From NCBI RefSeq assembly GCF_000003855.2, contig NW_003101676.1, positions 1,176,720-1,240,719 on the forward strand: 64,000 nt of DNA, written 5' to 3'. The number at the start of each line of letters is the position of its first letter. Position 1 is the stretch's first letter. The translations under genes and the position numbers were made by a program. The notes under the pieces are model-generated. The model did not search any database. It saw only the letters and a program-made list of their open reading frames with translations, and was not told where the DNA came from. This document shows, one piece after another, positions 34,634 to 45,504 of this stretch. This DNA comes from Blastomyces gilchristii SLH14081 (lineage: Eukaryota; Ascomycota; Eurotiomycetes; Onygenales; Ajellomycetaceae).

Positions 34634-35022
34634 TGTTGAGGGTCCCGGGTTGATCAGCCCTTCTATCAGCAGTGCACTGGTGGTGACTGAGCTCTTTTGC
34701 CTCAGTAGCCTACAGATTATGAGACTGTTTAGCGTGAGCCCCGCTGTGGTCAACATGCATGGGTTCAATTCCAGGATGGACTTAAGAAAATCCCAAACAA
34801 TATCCTGGACATTAAACAGTGCCAAGAGACATCCTAGGAGTGTGCCCTAGGAGTTAGCCCTTGAAAGAATGAGCCCTAGGAGTGAGTCCAGAAAAGAGGC
34901 CACTGAGAGAAGCCACTAAGAGGAGCCACTGAGAGGAGCCACTGAGAGGAGTACTCTGTGGTAGCTGGTCCGGCGGGGGGTGTTGGGGGTCCCGGGTTGC
35001 TCTTTTGCCCCAATAGCCTACA
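34634..35022 (+). mobile_element. TRIM-like miniature LTR retroelement
   Basis: The left LTR at 34634-34714 (81 bp) starts TGTTGAGGGTCCCGGG and ends GCCTACA. The right LTR at 34981-35022 has the same ends but lacks about 39 internal bases. Directly after the left LTR, GATTATGAGACTG resembles the complement of the anticodon stem-loop of initiator tRNA-Met, a copia-type half-tRNA primer site. A purine tract (GCGGGGGG) precedes the right LTR. The interior, 266 bp, has no coding capacity and holds tandem GAGCCACTGAGAG-like units (about 34895-34955). The flanks CAGCT and CGGCT may be a mutated 5-bp duplication. Confidence 0.75.
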
Positions 35023-35073
35023 CGGCTTCCTATACAGGCCGTTGCGGCTTCCTCTATGGGCGGTCACGTGGGG

Positions 35074-35227
35074 TGTGCATTTTTTCAACCAATCATATCA
35101 CAGAATGGGGCCTGCAAGATCGCACCTTCTATTCTAATTAGTGGCCGCTAGGGCCCCTTTACATTCGTAAGCGTATTCGGAAGCGGCCGCGTTATTATCC
35201 AGCGGCCGTATGTTCTTCCGAACCACA
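35074..35227 (-). repeat. relict or solo LTR related to gypsy family V
   Basis: The reverse complement begins TGTGGTTCGGAAGAACAT and matches the family V LTR for about 100 bp, including AATGTAAAGGGGCC, then diverges. It is GC-rich and still has many CG dinucleotides. No target duplication is visible, so the right-hand limit of the LTR (35074) is a guess. It lies about 1.2 kb upstream of the transcription factor start codon. Confidence 0.65.
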
Positions 35228-36397
35228 CAGCTTCAAGCACAGTATGAGGCCGTCCTAACCACAATTCTCCTGCTAGCGTGCCGCCTACGCTACGGGCACT
35301 CAAAAATGCTCCGCCAGCCAAGATTCGCCGCTAAAGGCGGCCGGAGCCTTGCTCGGAGGGATTGTGGTTGGCAAGCAGGACAAAGTCATCCATCTGCTGA
35401 CAATTAGTGTTCATCTTCTGTATCGTCCCTTCTGACCGTCGGCATCTCACTTGTTGTTCAAGTCGAGCGAATAGGTCCGTCAAACCGCTTCGACTAACTT
35501 TCCGCGGCTAGAAGTTACAAGTTGGCAATTGATCGAGTTTTTTGAGCGCGCCGCTTGTAGGGGGGGTGAAAAGGTAAATATTTCGAACGATGCCGTCTCA
35601 ACAAGCTTCCCTCCCTCCCCGCTTTGAAATTCAACTTTTTCACTGATATTCTTGGTCTCTTTCAGACCAGACCTGCAATTTTTCCTTTCTCGACCGCCTT
35701 CTATCACTCTCCCGCCTTTTCTACCGAGAATAGTTTTACGGGTGGGCTGTCGTTTTAAGCAGGGAAAGCCTCGTTGTCGACACCGAACTCCGTAACTCAC
35801 GTTATTGCACTATACATCTCTATCACCCTTTCCTTCATTTGTCTTTCTTTTCCTTCGATACCCTGTGCTATACTTTATCCAAGGATATATTTTGGAAATC
35901 TGGCCCCCAATTAAAGGGTGAGGAGAATCTAAAGAGTACCACGTTACCCGACCATCCCAACCACAGCTCGAACTGGCCCGCGGGAAACCAGTGGACCTGT
36001 GGCAGACCGTGTCGCTAGGCTTCTTCTGGGTGAAGCAGAAAACGGGTGTACGCTGGGAGAAAGCGGCGCTGTTTGGAGAAGCCTCTCAAAGTTTGCAGTT
36101 TGGTCGCCTCTGGTATCAAATCTGACTATACTGGGGGAGGGTAAGCTATATTTATCCATCTGATCGAAGGCGTGGTACCTGGAAATCTAACGTGCATTTG
36201 GTCTTCTGAAGTCATTATTCAACTTTAGTAGGAGTATCCTAGCTGTGACAATTGAGAAATACTCGAGTTGTTCTGTTGAGACTTCTCCCAACACACCCCC
36301 TGCCCTTTCTGGCTTGGTAGCCTTTTATCTCCGTATTTCAATACCTTTCGCGTCACTCGAAGCTCTCAGAGACGCGTCTCAAACCAACCCGAAAAAA
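35228..36397. promoter_or_regulatory. upstream region of the Zn2Cys6 factor gene
   Basis: This 1.17-kb stretch has balanced base composition and pyrimidine-rich blocks (for example 35605-35715 and 35815-35850), as is common in fungal promoters and 5' leaders. A minus-strand ORF at 35480-35800 has low complexity and no recognisable domain, so I do not call it. No transposon is seen here. The exact promoter and transcript start cannot be placed. Confidence 0.45.
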
Positions 36398-39300
36398 ATG
36401 TCTCCAACTCCTCCATCTACCACCTCGTCGAGCATCGGCGCGCATTCCCCCGAAGGACAATACAGAGTAGTTAGGAAGCGGAACCGTGTACCGGTTTCGT
36501 GCGCACCGTGCAGAAGTCGGAAGTAAGCTTAATCATTCGGCAGCGAAAAATATATACATGTATCGTGGAAGATCATTCGTCTGATATCCGATCTCTCCCA
36601 GGCTGAAGTGCAACCGCGGCATGCCCTGCGAGAATTGCGTGAAACGCAGCGATGCCCCCTCGTGTACGTACGCCCAGCCGAAGACCCGGAAGAAACCTGT
36701 CAACAGCAAGGATTCGCCCGTGACTCCTGATGGAATGCAGAGTCGCATTGATCGACTTGAGTCGCTTGTATTGTCGCTCATGACCAATGGCTCTCAATCC
36801 ACCGGACCAACAGCGGCACATGCAGCGGTTTCAGGAGAAAGCACTAGCTCTGCATCGCGGCAAGATACTCAGGAACTCATTGGTGATGAGATGGACGGTG
36901 GCGAGGAAGAGAGCGATACAGAGCAGGTAACCAAGTCATTTGGGGTGATGAAGGTTGATACCAAATCGCAAAAGACTTACTATGTCAGCGAAGTGCATTG
37001 GATGATGGTTCTTAACGATGTAAGTGAATACTGACACCCCCCGTTTCTTGATTGAACTGTGAACCTAAGATGGCTGATTTTCCATATTTCAGATATCGGA
37101 AGTCAAGCAGTACTTCATAACACATAAGAAGCAATATGAGGAGCATGTAGAGAAGATTGAAGCGGCGAATAATGAGCCGCACTTTGCTGCACCCCCCTTG
37201 CTTTTTGGGGCTATGAAACCTCCCTCTGAGAAAGAGATTTTGTCCAACTTCCCGTCGAGATATACTACTGATATACTAATAAATCGCTATTTTGATCACT
37301 ATGACCCATTTACTCGTAAGCCGTTGATCCCAGTTAAAATAACATCTGATGCACTTGCTAACCTGCATCCAGATATTATCCATGTTCCGAGTTTCAAGAG
37401 AGAGGTGAGGGCCCCACAGTCAAAATCATGGCATTTTAGATATCTACTAACAGTGGCTAACAGTACGAGCGCCATTGGGAAGATCCGTCGAAAACTAGCC
37501 TTGTTTGGATTGGCATGGTCTTTGCTATGCTGCGACTCGCATGCCTAACATATCATGGTAGATCGGATGAGCCCCCAGAATTCCGAGGCAAGTCCCTACA
37601 TATGGCTTCCACGTACCGGAACTCCATGGCTCAGTGCCTTGTCCTCGCCGACTATACAAAACCGCATTGCTACTTGATCGACGCGCTTGTTCTTCACTTA
37701 CACGGCGATTATTCACAGGTGAACGAATCAGAAGTGTCGGTATGGGTTCTGATAGGGGTGATAGTTCGCTTGGCTATGCGGATGGGTTATCACCGCGACG
37801 CAAAGATGTTTCCCAATATTTCTGTTTTCCAGGGTGAGATGCGGAGGCGGTTGTGGGCGTTTATTCGACAGGCCGATCTCCTACTTTCTTTCCAGGTTGG
37901 TCTTCCTTCTATGATTCGTACGGGGGACTGCGATACAGAGCTTCCACGAAACCTGTATGATGCCGATTTCGACGAAGATTCGGTCAACCTTCCGCCCGAA
38001 AGACCCATCGATGAGCCGACACCGATCTCGTTCCTAATTGTCAAGACGAGGATTGCAATCGCGTTTGGGCGGTTACTGGAAACGACGCAGAAGGTTAAGG
38101 GGTGCTCGTATGAAGAGGTCATGGACCTCGATCATCAACTTCGCCAGGCCCATGATATGATTCCAGAACGGATGAGTGTTAAACCACTCGAGGAGTGCAA
38201 TGAGTCCCCATACGTTACCAAGGCAAGATTTGTGGTAAGTTTCCTGTCACCTTCACGTCTTTCTCTTCCCTTCCCTTCTTTTGCCTTCTATTATCTCTTC
38301 CAGCAACTTTACGAAACCCATCAATCACCCTTATTTTGGCTAATAGTGAGAAATTAAATATGTAAACTATAGATCGTAAGTATCTATCATAAAGCACAAT
38401 GTGTGCTCCATCGAAGATTCCTCAACCGCGGTCGAGAAAACCCGCGATATGCGTACTCCCGCCGCGCCTGCATCGACAGTGCGATGGAACTCCTCCGATT
38501 CCAAAACATGCTCCAGACACCGTCCAGAACCGACAATCGCTTCCAACACACCGTTGGCTACATAACTACCACCAGCACTCATGACTTCCTCATGGCTGGT
38601 ACAATCCTAGCCCTCGACATTTACCAACAAATACAAGAAAGGACCAGGAACACCGACCGCAACTCCACCGACTCATTTGCGTCAGGAATAGCTAGATATC
38701 AGGAAGAACTTGCGATGTTGCGCAGGTCCAGGGATATCTGGAATGAAGTCAAAGATCGATCGGTGGATGCGTGGAGAGCTACTGCAATCATGGATGTGAT
38801 GTTGGGCAAGTTATTCCCGAGCCAGTCACAGCAGGAACAGGACAGGAATATCCCGTTTACTATTGCGGGACCATCGACGGCATCAACAACGGAAGAGCGG
38901 CCGTTTGAGCCGCAAGATGAGAAGGAAAATGCCGCTATGACGTTGGGTCTACTGAGCGCTGGGATAAACCAGAGCCAGATGGGCTCGACAGGTTCACCAC
39001 AGTTTGGTGACACTGAGCCGATGAAATTTGATACGTCTTCTAGTTTTGGTGGCGGTGGCAATCAGGGAGGAATGATTGACCCGACACAGCTGCCGTCGCC
39101 TGGAGCAAGTGGCCTGGGCATGGGTATAGGAATATTTGGCCAGATACCGGCAATGCAAGGCTTCAATATGTATTGGGTATGTGTCTTTTCGAGCTTTTGC
39201 TATTCCTAACCCCCTCGCCTCCCCCCTCTCCAGGTTTCTTTTACCACTTCCCATTTTCTCCATGCATCTACGTTTTATTTAGAACATTGAAAATCGGACA

Positions 39301-39608
39301 CGTCCCTTTTCCCCCTGCTAACACCCGCTTTCGGTGCTTTGTAGGATGCATGGGATAACTACGTCCAAACAGCCACAACGGACTCGAACAGCCAAAACTG
39401 GCCTATGTTTGACATGCAAGGCTTCTCCCCAGGGCCGTTACAGCCATCCTCGACCCCACCGCCACCAGCAGCAACACTACCCCAGCAGCATCAATCGCAT
39501 CTATCAAACCAACAACCGCAGGAGGAGCAGACTGGTCCAGAAACGACAGGCGGCAAGAGAGTATTTGCAATGCAGCATAACATTTTCGACGCCGGAGGGC
39601 GCGAATAA
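36398..39608 (+). CDS. Zn2Cys6 transcription factor with fungal-specific TF domain
   Basis: A six-exon gene encodes about 897 residues: 36398-36522, 36602-37019, 37093-37404, 37464-38234, 38373-39176 and 39345-39608. All introns are GT-AG and the joined frame is open. The start ATG follows a run of A and is the first in-frame Met. The binuclear zinc cluster is complete: Cys 35, 38, 45, 51, 54 and 63 (CX2CX6CX5CX2CX8C), preceded by basic residues and split by intron 1. A short leucine-rich helix (RIDRLESLVLSLM) follows and may dimerise. The middle part (RLGW-type fungal_trans region, with RLAMRMGYHRD near the centre) matches the fungal-specific regulatory domain. The tail is Gln/Pro-rich. Such nuclear proteins bind CGG-type sites; the target genes cannot be inferred here. 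The intron before 38373 is chosen because it restores the conserved sequence IVSIYHKAQCVLHRRF. Confidence 0.88.
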
Positions 39609-40427
39609 CTAAACCCTTGTCACTTATTGGGGGGTTGCTCATTTGGGAATAATTTCCATTTTCTCTATGAAGGAAAGGAAAACAATGTGAGCATCTTCGT
39701 CATGCATTGGCCGGTCTGGGTGGGGTTTTGGCCCCATAAATTTTGGACCTTGCTTGCTCGGTTTTGATATGTTCGTGTGGGTGTGCGTGTTGGTTGCGAT
39801 GGGCGGTATTGGTGTTGGCCTACGTATTTTTTTGTATATATACCAATTTTATGTTGATATTATTTCTGATATTATTTTGCATTGGACGTTGGATACTGTT
39901 TTCTTGAGGAACTAGGGAAATTGAGAAGAGAAATGGAAGAAATATGGAGTCTGGAGTCTGGAGCTCGACGTCCCCATTTATATATGATGAAATTTTGATG
40001 CTAGCTACTTCCAAGGGGGTGACGGGCTAGATATGCTTGATGTGCTTTTTTGTCGGATATGTATAATATGTTGATAGCCACAACGGGAATATTATATATA
40101 TGACTACGGGTTTTTCTGACGTCTAGCCATTGTATTTGTTAGTGATTTGGTGTACTCGTAGACGGGACGACTATATTCACGTGACCCAGTTGTACTCGGA
40201 GTAGTCAGCCAGGCTAACCCAATGGAGCCCAAACTTAAATTCACCTCAACCTTATCGACTTTTTTTTCTTCGCCCATGCAACTTTTTTTCTTCCAACCTC
40301 ATCCTCACCCTCGCCCGCCCTCCTTGTCAACCTTTGAAAAGTTTCTTTTATTCTTCTGATTGCATCTTCCTTTGTGTGATATACTTGTATATTGTTGTGA
40401 TAATTTTTATTTTACACCCCAATCAAA
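39609..40427. other. intergenic region, TF 3' end to RRM gene promoter
   Basis: The first half is T- and G-rich 3' flanking sequence without a gene. The second half is the promoter and 5' leader of the RRM gene: a TTCACGTGACCC motif near 40176-40187 (CACGTG E-box), then strongly pyrimidine-rich sequence at 40255-40345. Short ORFs on the minus strand (39820-40014) look non-coding. Confidence 0.45.
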
Positions 40428-41513
40428 ATGTGAGATACCCCTTTCATTTTTCTCTCGCTTTTTCTTCATATCCTTTCAGGAAAGCTCATTAGAAACCTTT
40501 GATGGAGCAGGATTTCTCTCAGACACGTAGCATTCCGCGCAATCAGCGCATTTCCGACTGGTTTTGCCGTTAAGCCCGGAACTCTAGCTGCACTTGGCCC
40601 ATCGCTCCTGAGATTGACTGCCCAGCCCCCCAAAGTAGCTTTCCAGCAGCGATCGAACTTCAACTCTGCTTATCAGAGCGAACCGTATGATCGGAGGAGC
40701 GACAGACTGGAATATACTCGAAGTGTCGGTTATCAGAAGAAAGATGTTCTGCCACTCAAACCCAATGACACCATCTACGTTGGCAACCTCTTTTTCGAAG
40801 TCACCGCTGAAGACTTGAAACGCGATCTGGCAAAATTCGGAACTATCCATTCAGTTCGCATTGTCTATGACAGCCGTGGATTGAGCAGAGGGTACCTTTT
40901 ATCCCCCCCCCTTTTCCTTTCCCCCCAATTGTCACCCATTATCTCTTCTGCGCGCTTGCTTCGTGTCCTATCTAACACCCCCTCCCTTAGTTTTGCCTAT
41001 GTCCAGTTCGACTCTATTGAAGCTGCTGAGGCTGCAATTGCCGAGTTGAATATGTCCCTCTATGAAGGACGTAGGATCGTTGTCAACTATTCGACCCGCG
41101 GTAGCACTGAACCCAAAACACGCGCTACTGGACCAACAAAGACCCTTTTCATTGGAAACCTGTCCTTTGAAATGACCGATCGCGAATTGAATGAGATGTT
41201 CAAGGATATCCCCAACGTTAAAGATGTCCGCGTCTCGGTCGACAAGAGAACCGGCAGGCCTCGCGGATTTGCCCACGCTGACTTCCTGGACGTCGAGAGC
41301 GCCCAGGCCGGGATGGAGCTTCTCAAGGACAAGGCGCCTTATGGACGTCCTCTTCGCATCGATTTCAGCCTCAACACCAGGGATACGCCGGGTTACCGAA
41401 GAGGCCCCCGATCCTCGGAGCCCTTCGACCCGGAGGCTGCTGAGACCCAAGAGGCCACTTCTGAATCTGCCTCTGAATCTGCCTCTGAATCCGTATCTGA
41501 ATCCACACGGTAG
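40428..41513 (+). CDS. two-RRM RNA-binding protein, probably mitochondrial
   Basis: Three exons, 40428-40429, 40511-40891 and 40991-41513, give 301 residues. The proposed start codon is split by intron 1 (AT before GTGAGA, G after the acceptor GAGCAG). This is the only arrangement I found that gives an ATG in the frame of the RRMs, since a TGA lies in frame at 40500. The N-terminus (MISLRHVAFRAISAF) is basic, hydroxylated and free of acidic residues, like a mitochondrial presequence. RRM1 (RNP2 IYVGNL, RNP1 RGFAYVQF formed across intron 2) and RRM2 (RNP2 LFIGNL, RNP1 RGFAHADF) are intact. The C-terminus has SES-type repeats made by a 12-bp tandem repeat. It probably binds organellar RNA; the function is otherwise unknown. 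The start is the least certain part. Confidence 0.8.
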
Positions 41514-42557
41514 AGTCGGTTACCCGCAATATATTTTTTTTTATATAAAAAAAAGTGAATGAAGCTCTGGATACATACATTACCGTAAACTGAGAATGGG
41601 GGCATGCACAGGTGTCTAGTGTAATATTTTACGTACTATGGGCGTTCTATCTGTTGCATCGATTTTGATCATGGGATTGTTGGGGCGCGGGAAAAGGAAC
41701 AAGATGGGTCCTCCCATGTTTCGTTCTCCTTTCTCTTTTCCCTGTCAACCTCTTTATCCTTAACTACCTTTAGCCTTCTGTCTCCCTGGTTCTCAACTTT
41801 CCATGCCCCCACGCCCTTTTTCATCTCTTTCTCCACTGTATTTCTTTCTAAAATTGTAAATTATACTTGCATGTACGGCTGTTCATGAGTCTTTTGTAAA
41901 ATTTGCTTTTCTCATCTTTTTTCTGCCTTATTTTATTGTTTTATTAGTACAGGCGGACTACTATTTTGTGGTTTTAGAATAATATGGCTTGAGTAATATG
42001 GTCTTAATCTCCTCTTTTGCAGAATGAACAACAAAACAATTGATGCTTTTGTTAATATTCCTCCATCGGGCAAAACATGTTTTGACCCTTCCACATGAAA
42101 ACTCAAGATGGCTGACTAATGGTTCGCTGATTAACACGAGTAATGTACGGTATTGTATGCTACGCATGAGCTCAACACAAATTTGGTTGACGAACCAATC
42201 ATTGGCCGTTCCACCGGTACCGATGTCAGCTTGCCGGTAATCTGGTAATGTTCGAAACACCCGAGGATGTTGCCTTATCGGGCCCTGCTGCTCCAATGCA
42301 AAAAAGGCAAATACCTTCGAGCCCGACTCAATATAAACATATCAACATATCCTATTCTCTCAACCTCCCCGTCTTTGCCTACTTTCTTCTTCTTCTTTTT
42401 TTTTTTTTTATATAAATTATCTATACTCACGCCACCTCCTCCACCTTTTCTACGCCGTCAGTCGACTCGTCCGGCACGACCCACGTGCTGTCATTCATCA
42501 TTAACCTACTATACCCCCGTATTTTATCCGTCGTCGTGCATATCGATCTCGAACAAC
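41514..42557. other. intergenic region upstream of PEX5
   Basis: No convincing gene. After the RRM stop there is an AT-rich 3' flank, then pyrimidine-rich sequence. Just upstream of PEX5 there is a CTT/T tract (about 42387-42410) followed by a C- and T-rich leader, as expected for a fungal promoter and 5' UTR. The minus-strand ORF at 41961-42296 and the plus-strand ORF from 42267 have no recognisable domain; the latter simply runs into PEX5 exon 1. Confidence 0.45.
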
Positions 42558-44611
42558 ATGTCTTTCCTCAGCGGGCCTGAGTGCTCGACAGCAGGCAATC
42601 CCTTAACACAATTTACAAAGCATGTTCAGGATGATAAATCGCTACAACGAGATAGACTCGTTGGGCGGGGTCCTGGCGGCCTACAGGAGGGCATGCGCTC
42701 GAGGGGGATGATGGGAGGCCAGGACAAGGTAAAAACCATATCCCCTTATGTATACGCCAAAAAATTATACATATTATTCTGTACAGATTTGTTAACTTCG
42801 TTTGCTTTACAAAAAATCATTGATAGATGATGGATGAGTTCCTCCAACAAGGTGACCAGATGCCACAAGGCCCGGCGCAACCATTCGCCATGGAGCAAAT
42901 GCGACGTGAACTAGAAAATTTCCAAACTGCGCCACCAAGAACGGGCTCACCCGCCTGGGCCGCGGAGTTCGACCATGGTGAACAGGCAAGGATGGAAGCT
43001 GCCTTTAAACCAGGGATGGGAAGAGCGTTCCCTGGGGGTCCCGAGTTCAATTCAGCAGAGTTTGCCCTCTTCCGGCAGCAAAACCGGAATGGTATGCAGG
43101 GAACGTCGGCCCCGGCTACTTCGTCCGCGCCGATGATGAGCTCATATCAACCGCAAATGATGAGATTTGGCGGTATGAACTCTGGACACATGGGTATGAT
43201 GGGCCAGCCATACGGCATGGGAATGCAACATCATCACCCACCACAGCAATCAGCACAGGAAGATAAAGGGAAAGGAAGGATGGTAGAGCTAGACGATGAA
43301 AACTGGGAAGCACAATTTGCAGAGATTGCTGCGTCGGGACAGAAGGATGAGGATGCAGAAGCAAATGCGGCGATTGAGGCCGAGCTAAATGAGGTCGATA
43401 GGTCAGTCCACACCGAGGCTGATGAGTTCGGACGTTTTGAAGATATATGGAAGAACATACAGGCTGAGACTGCAGCTCGCAGACAACTGGTCGACGAAGA
43501 CCTAAATTTCGATAATATGAACCTGGGCGATTTCAGTGAATGGGATCACTTTGATAGTACTCTGAACACTCATTCTAGAGACCCCAATATGGGCGACTAC
43601 CTTTTCGAAGAGGAGAATGCTTTCAAATCAGTCAATAACCCCTTCGAAGAAGGCGTGCGTATCATGAGAGAAGGCGGTAACCTTTCTCTCGCTGCTCTCG
43701 CGTTCGAAGCTGCGGTGCAGAAGGATCCCAAACACGTCGAAGCATGGACGATGCTAGGATCTGCTCAGGCTCAGAATGAAAAGGAAAGCCCCGCCATCCG
43801 CGCATTAGAACAAGCCTTGAAACTCGATCCCAATAACCTCGATGCTCTCATGGGCCTTGCCGTATCGTATACGAACGAAGGCTACGACTCGACTGCTTAC
43901 CGCACCCTCGAACGCTGGCTATCAGTCAAGTATCCTCAACTCGTCGATCCAAGCACGCTCTCAGGAGATGGTGACTTGAGCTTCACAGATCGACACATTC
44001 TACACGAACGGGTCACAGACCTCTTCATCCAGGCCGCGCAGCTCTCTCCACAAGGCGAGCAAATGGACCCAGACGTCCAAGTTGGCCTAGGAGTCCTCTT
44101 CTATGGCGCAGAAGAATATAGCAAAGCCGTTGATTGTTTCACCGCTGCCCTTGCATCCACTGAATCTGGAATTTCCAACCAGAAGGACCAGGTGCATCTT
44201 CTTTGGAACCGCCTCGGGGCTACGCTCGCCAACTCCGGCCGGTCCGAGGAAGCCATCGAAGCCTATGAGAAGGCCCTGACTATAAACCCCAACTTCGTCC
44301 GTGCTAGGTACAATCTAGGCGTCTCCTGTATTAATATTGGCTGCTATCCGGAAGCCGCGCAGCATCTGCTCGGAGCATTGTCGATGCACAAAGTCGTGGA
44401 GGATGAAGGGCGGGAACGTGCCAGGGACATTGTGGGCGATGGCGTTGACGAGGCGCAGCTGGAGCATATGATTCACATTTCACAGAATCAGAGCACGAAC
44501 TTGTATGATACGCTTCGACGTGTGTTTAGCCAGATGGGTCGGCGGGATTTGAGTGATTTGGTAGTCAGCGGGATGGATGTGTCCGTATTCAGATCGGAAT
44601 TTGAGTTTTAG
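42558..44611 (+). CDS. PEX5: peroxisomal targeting signal 1 receptor PEX5
   Basis: Two exons, 42558-42728 and 42827-44611, encode 651 residues, the usual size for fungal PEX5. The protein begins MSFLSGPECSTAGNPLTQF with the conserved N-terminal Cys (residue 9), the site of the ubiquitination that drives receptor recycling in known PEX5 proteins. The middle is disordered, Met/Gly/Gln-rich, with WxxxF/Y-type motifs for PEX14 and PEX13 binding: WAAEF (101-105), WEAQF (217-221) and a degenerate WDHF near 290. The C-terminal half carries tetratricopeptide repeats (about 345-580; for example ALEQALKLDPNNLDALMGLA and AYEKALTINPNFVRARYNLG), which bind C-terminal SKL-like signals. PEX5 shuttles matrix enzymes from cytosol to peroxisome. 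The next gene encodes a likely cargo ending in AKL. The identification is firm. Confidence 0.95.
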
Positions 44612-45504
44612 ATATTGAGTAAACTAGAAAGGGAGGGAAGGATGAGTTAGTTGATTGTCTTACGTTTGAAATGAGGTATGATATTTTGGAGAATATGAGA
44701 GAGGTATATTTCGCGCCTCGCATGCAATGTCAAGACCCTCCACATGAGCGTATTTTTCCAGCGCTCTTTGGATATCCCATTGCCCGCTGGGCTATAAGGT
44801 GTTCTACCTTTACTCATGCAATGCATCCATAGTTGATCCATTCTTATACCAGAAATGTGCTATTTACGAATAATAATAATCCATATAGATCCACGAGCTA
44901 TAACCGATCTTTATCCCTGCTTGGCTTATCGAGTTTGTTAGCCGTGTTTCGGGCTGAGATATGCGCAAACAATTTTGATCAAACATAAAAAATAAAAGGC
45001 AAAAATATACGTAGTTGTTCCGGCTGTACATCCTCATATCATAGAATAAACTGTTTTCAATCACTGCTGTACGTTCCTCTTGGGGTTGTTTTATGTTTTG
45101 ACCGGCCAATCCCAACCACTTGTAAATAGTTAATAATAAGCTCTCCTCAAGTCTCTAGCTCTTGCGTCACAAAATCCCAACCGAACAGCTTTCTCCACCA
45201 TTTTGATCAAGACTCAGCGCCATCTCGGCCGGTACGAATATACTCATTTTAATCGTCTCTGTCCTGGAATTTTCTATATTTTCATCAAAAGCAACAATAT
45301 AGAGAGAGAGAGAGAGGAAGGGAACTGTTCCGTGTTAACTGCCCAATCAAGCTTATTTATGCCGCTCCCCGCTCCCCGGCTCTCACTCAATCTAACTACC
45401 GAATCTACACAGCTCCTGCTCACCAGAGAAACGACGAATTGAAAGGAAAACTACGTGCGCAAGGAGTGGAATTACGGTTTTAGAAGGAAAAGAAAGCAAA
45501 AGAA
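44612..45504. other. intergenic region between PEX5 and the lyase
   Basis: No gene is seen. It contains the PEX5 3' flank, an AT-rich middle, a short GA microsatellite at about 45299-45316, and an A-rich purine leader immediately before the lyase start. Minus-strand ORFs at 44647-44841 and 44864-45115 lack domains. The spacing allows a separate promoter for the lyase. Confidence 0.45.

Noticed and set aside
35480..35800. Minus-strand ORF of 106 codons upstream of the transcription factor.
   Set aside because: Low-complexity basic sequence over pyrimidine-rich promoter DNA, with no domain and no splice or start context that stands out.
36245..36397. Upstream extension of the transcription factor from a GTG at 36245.
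   Set aside because: Nuclear fungal genes start at ATG. The first in-frame ATG at 36398 has a good context (AAAAAAATG) and precedes the zinc cluster by a normal distance.
41961..42296. Minus-strand ORF of 111 codons between the RRM gene and PEX5.
   Set aside because: No recognisable domain, and it overlaps the PEX5 upstream region. Kept as intergenic.
45299..45316. GA microsatellite before the lyase gene as a regulatory element.
   Set aside because: Short simple repeats of this kind are common in fungal intergenic DNA, and nothing else supports a function.
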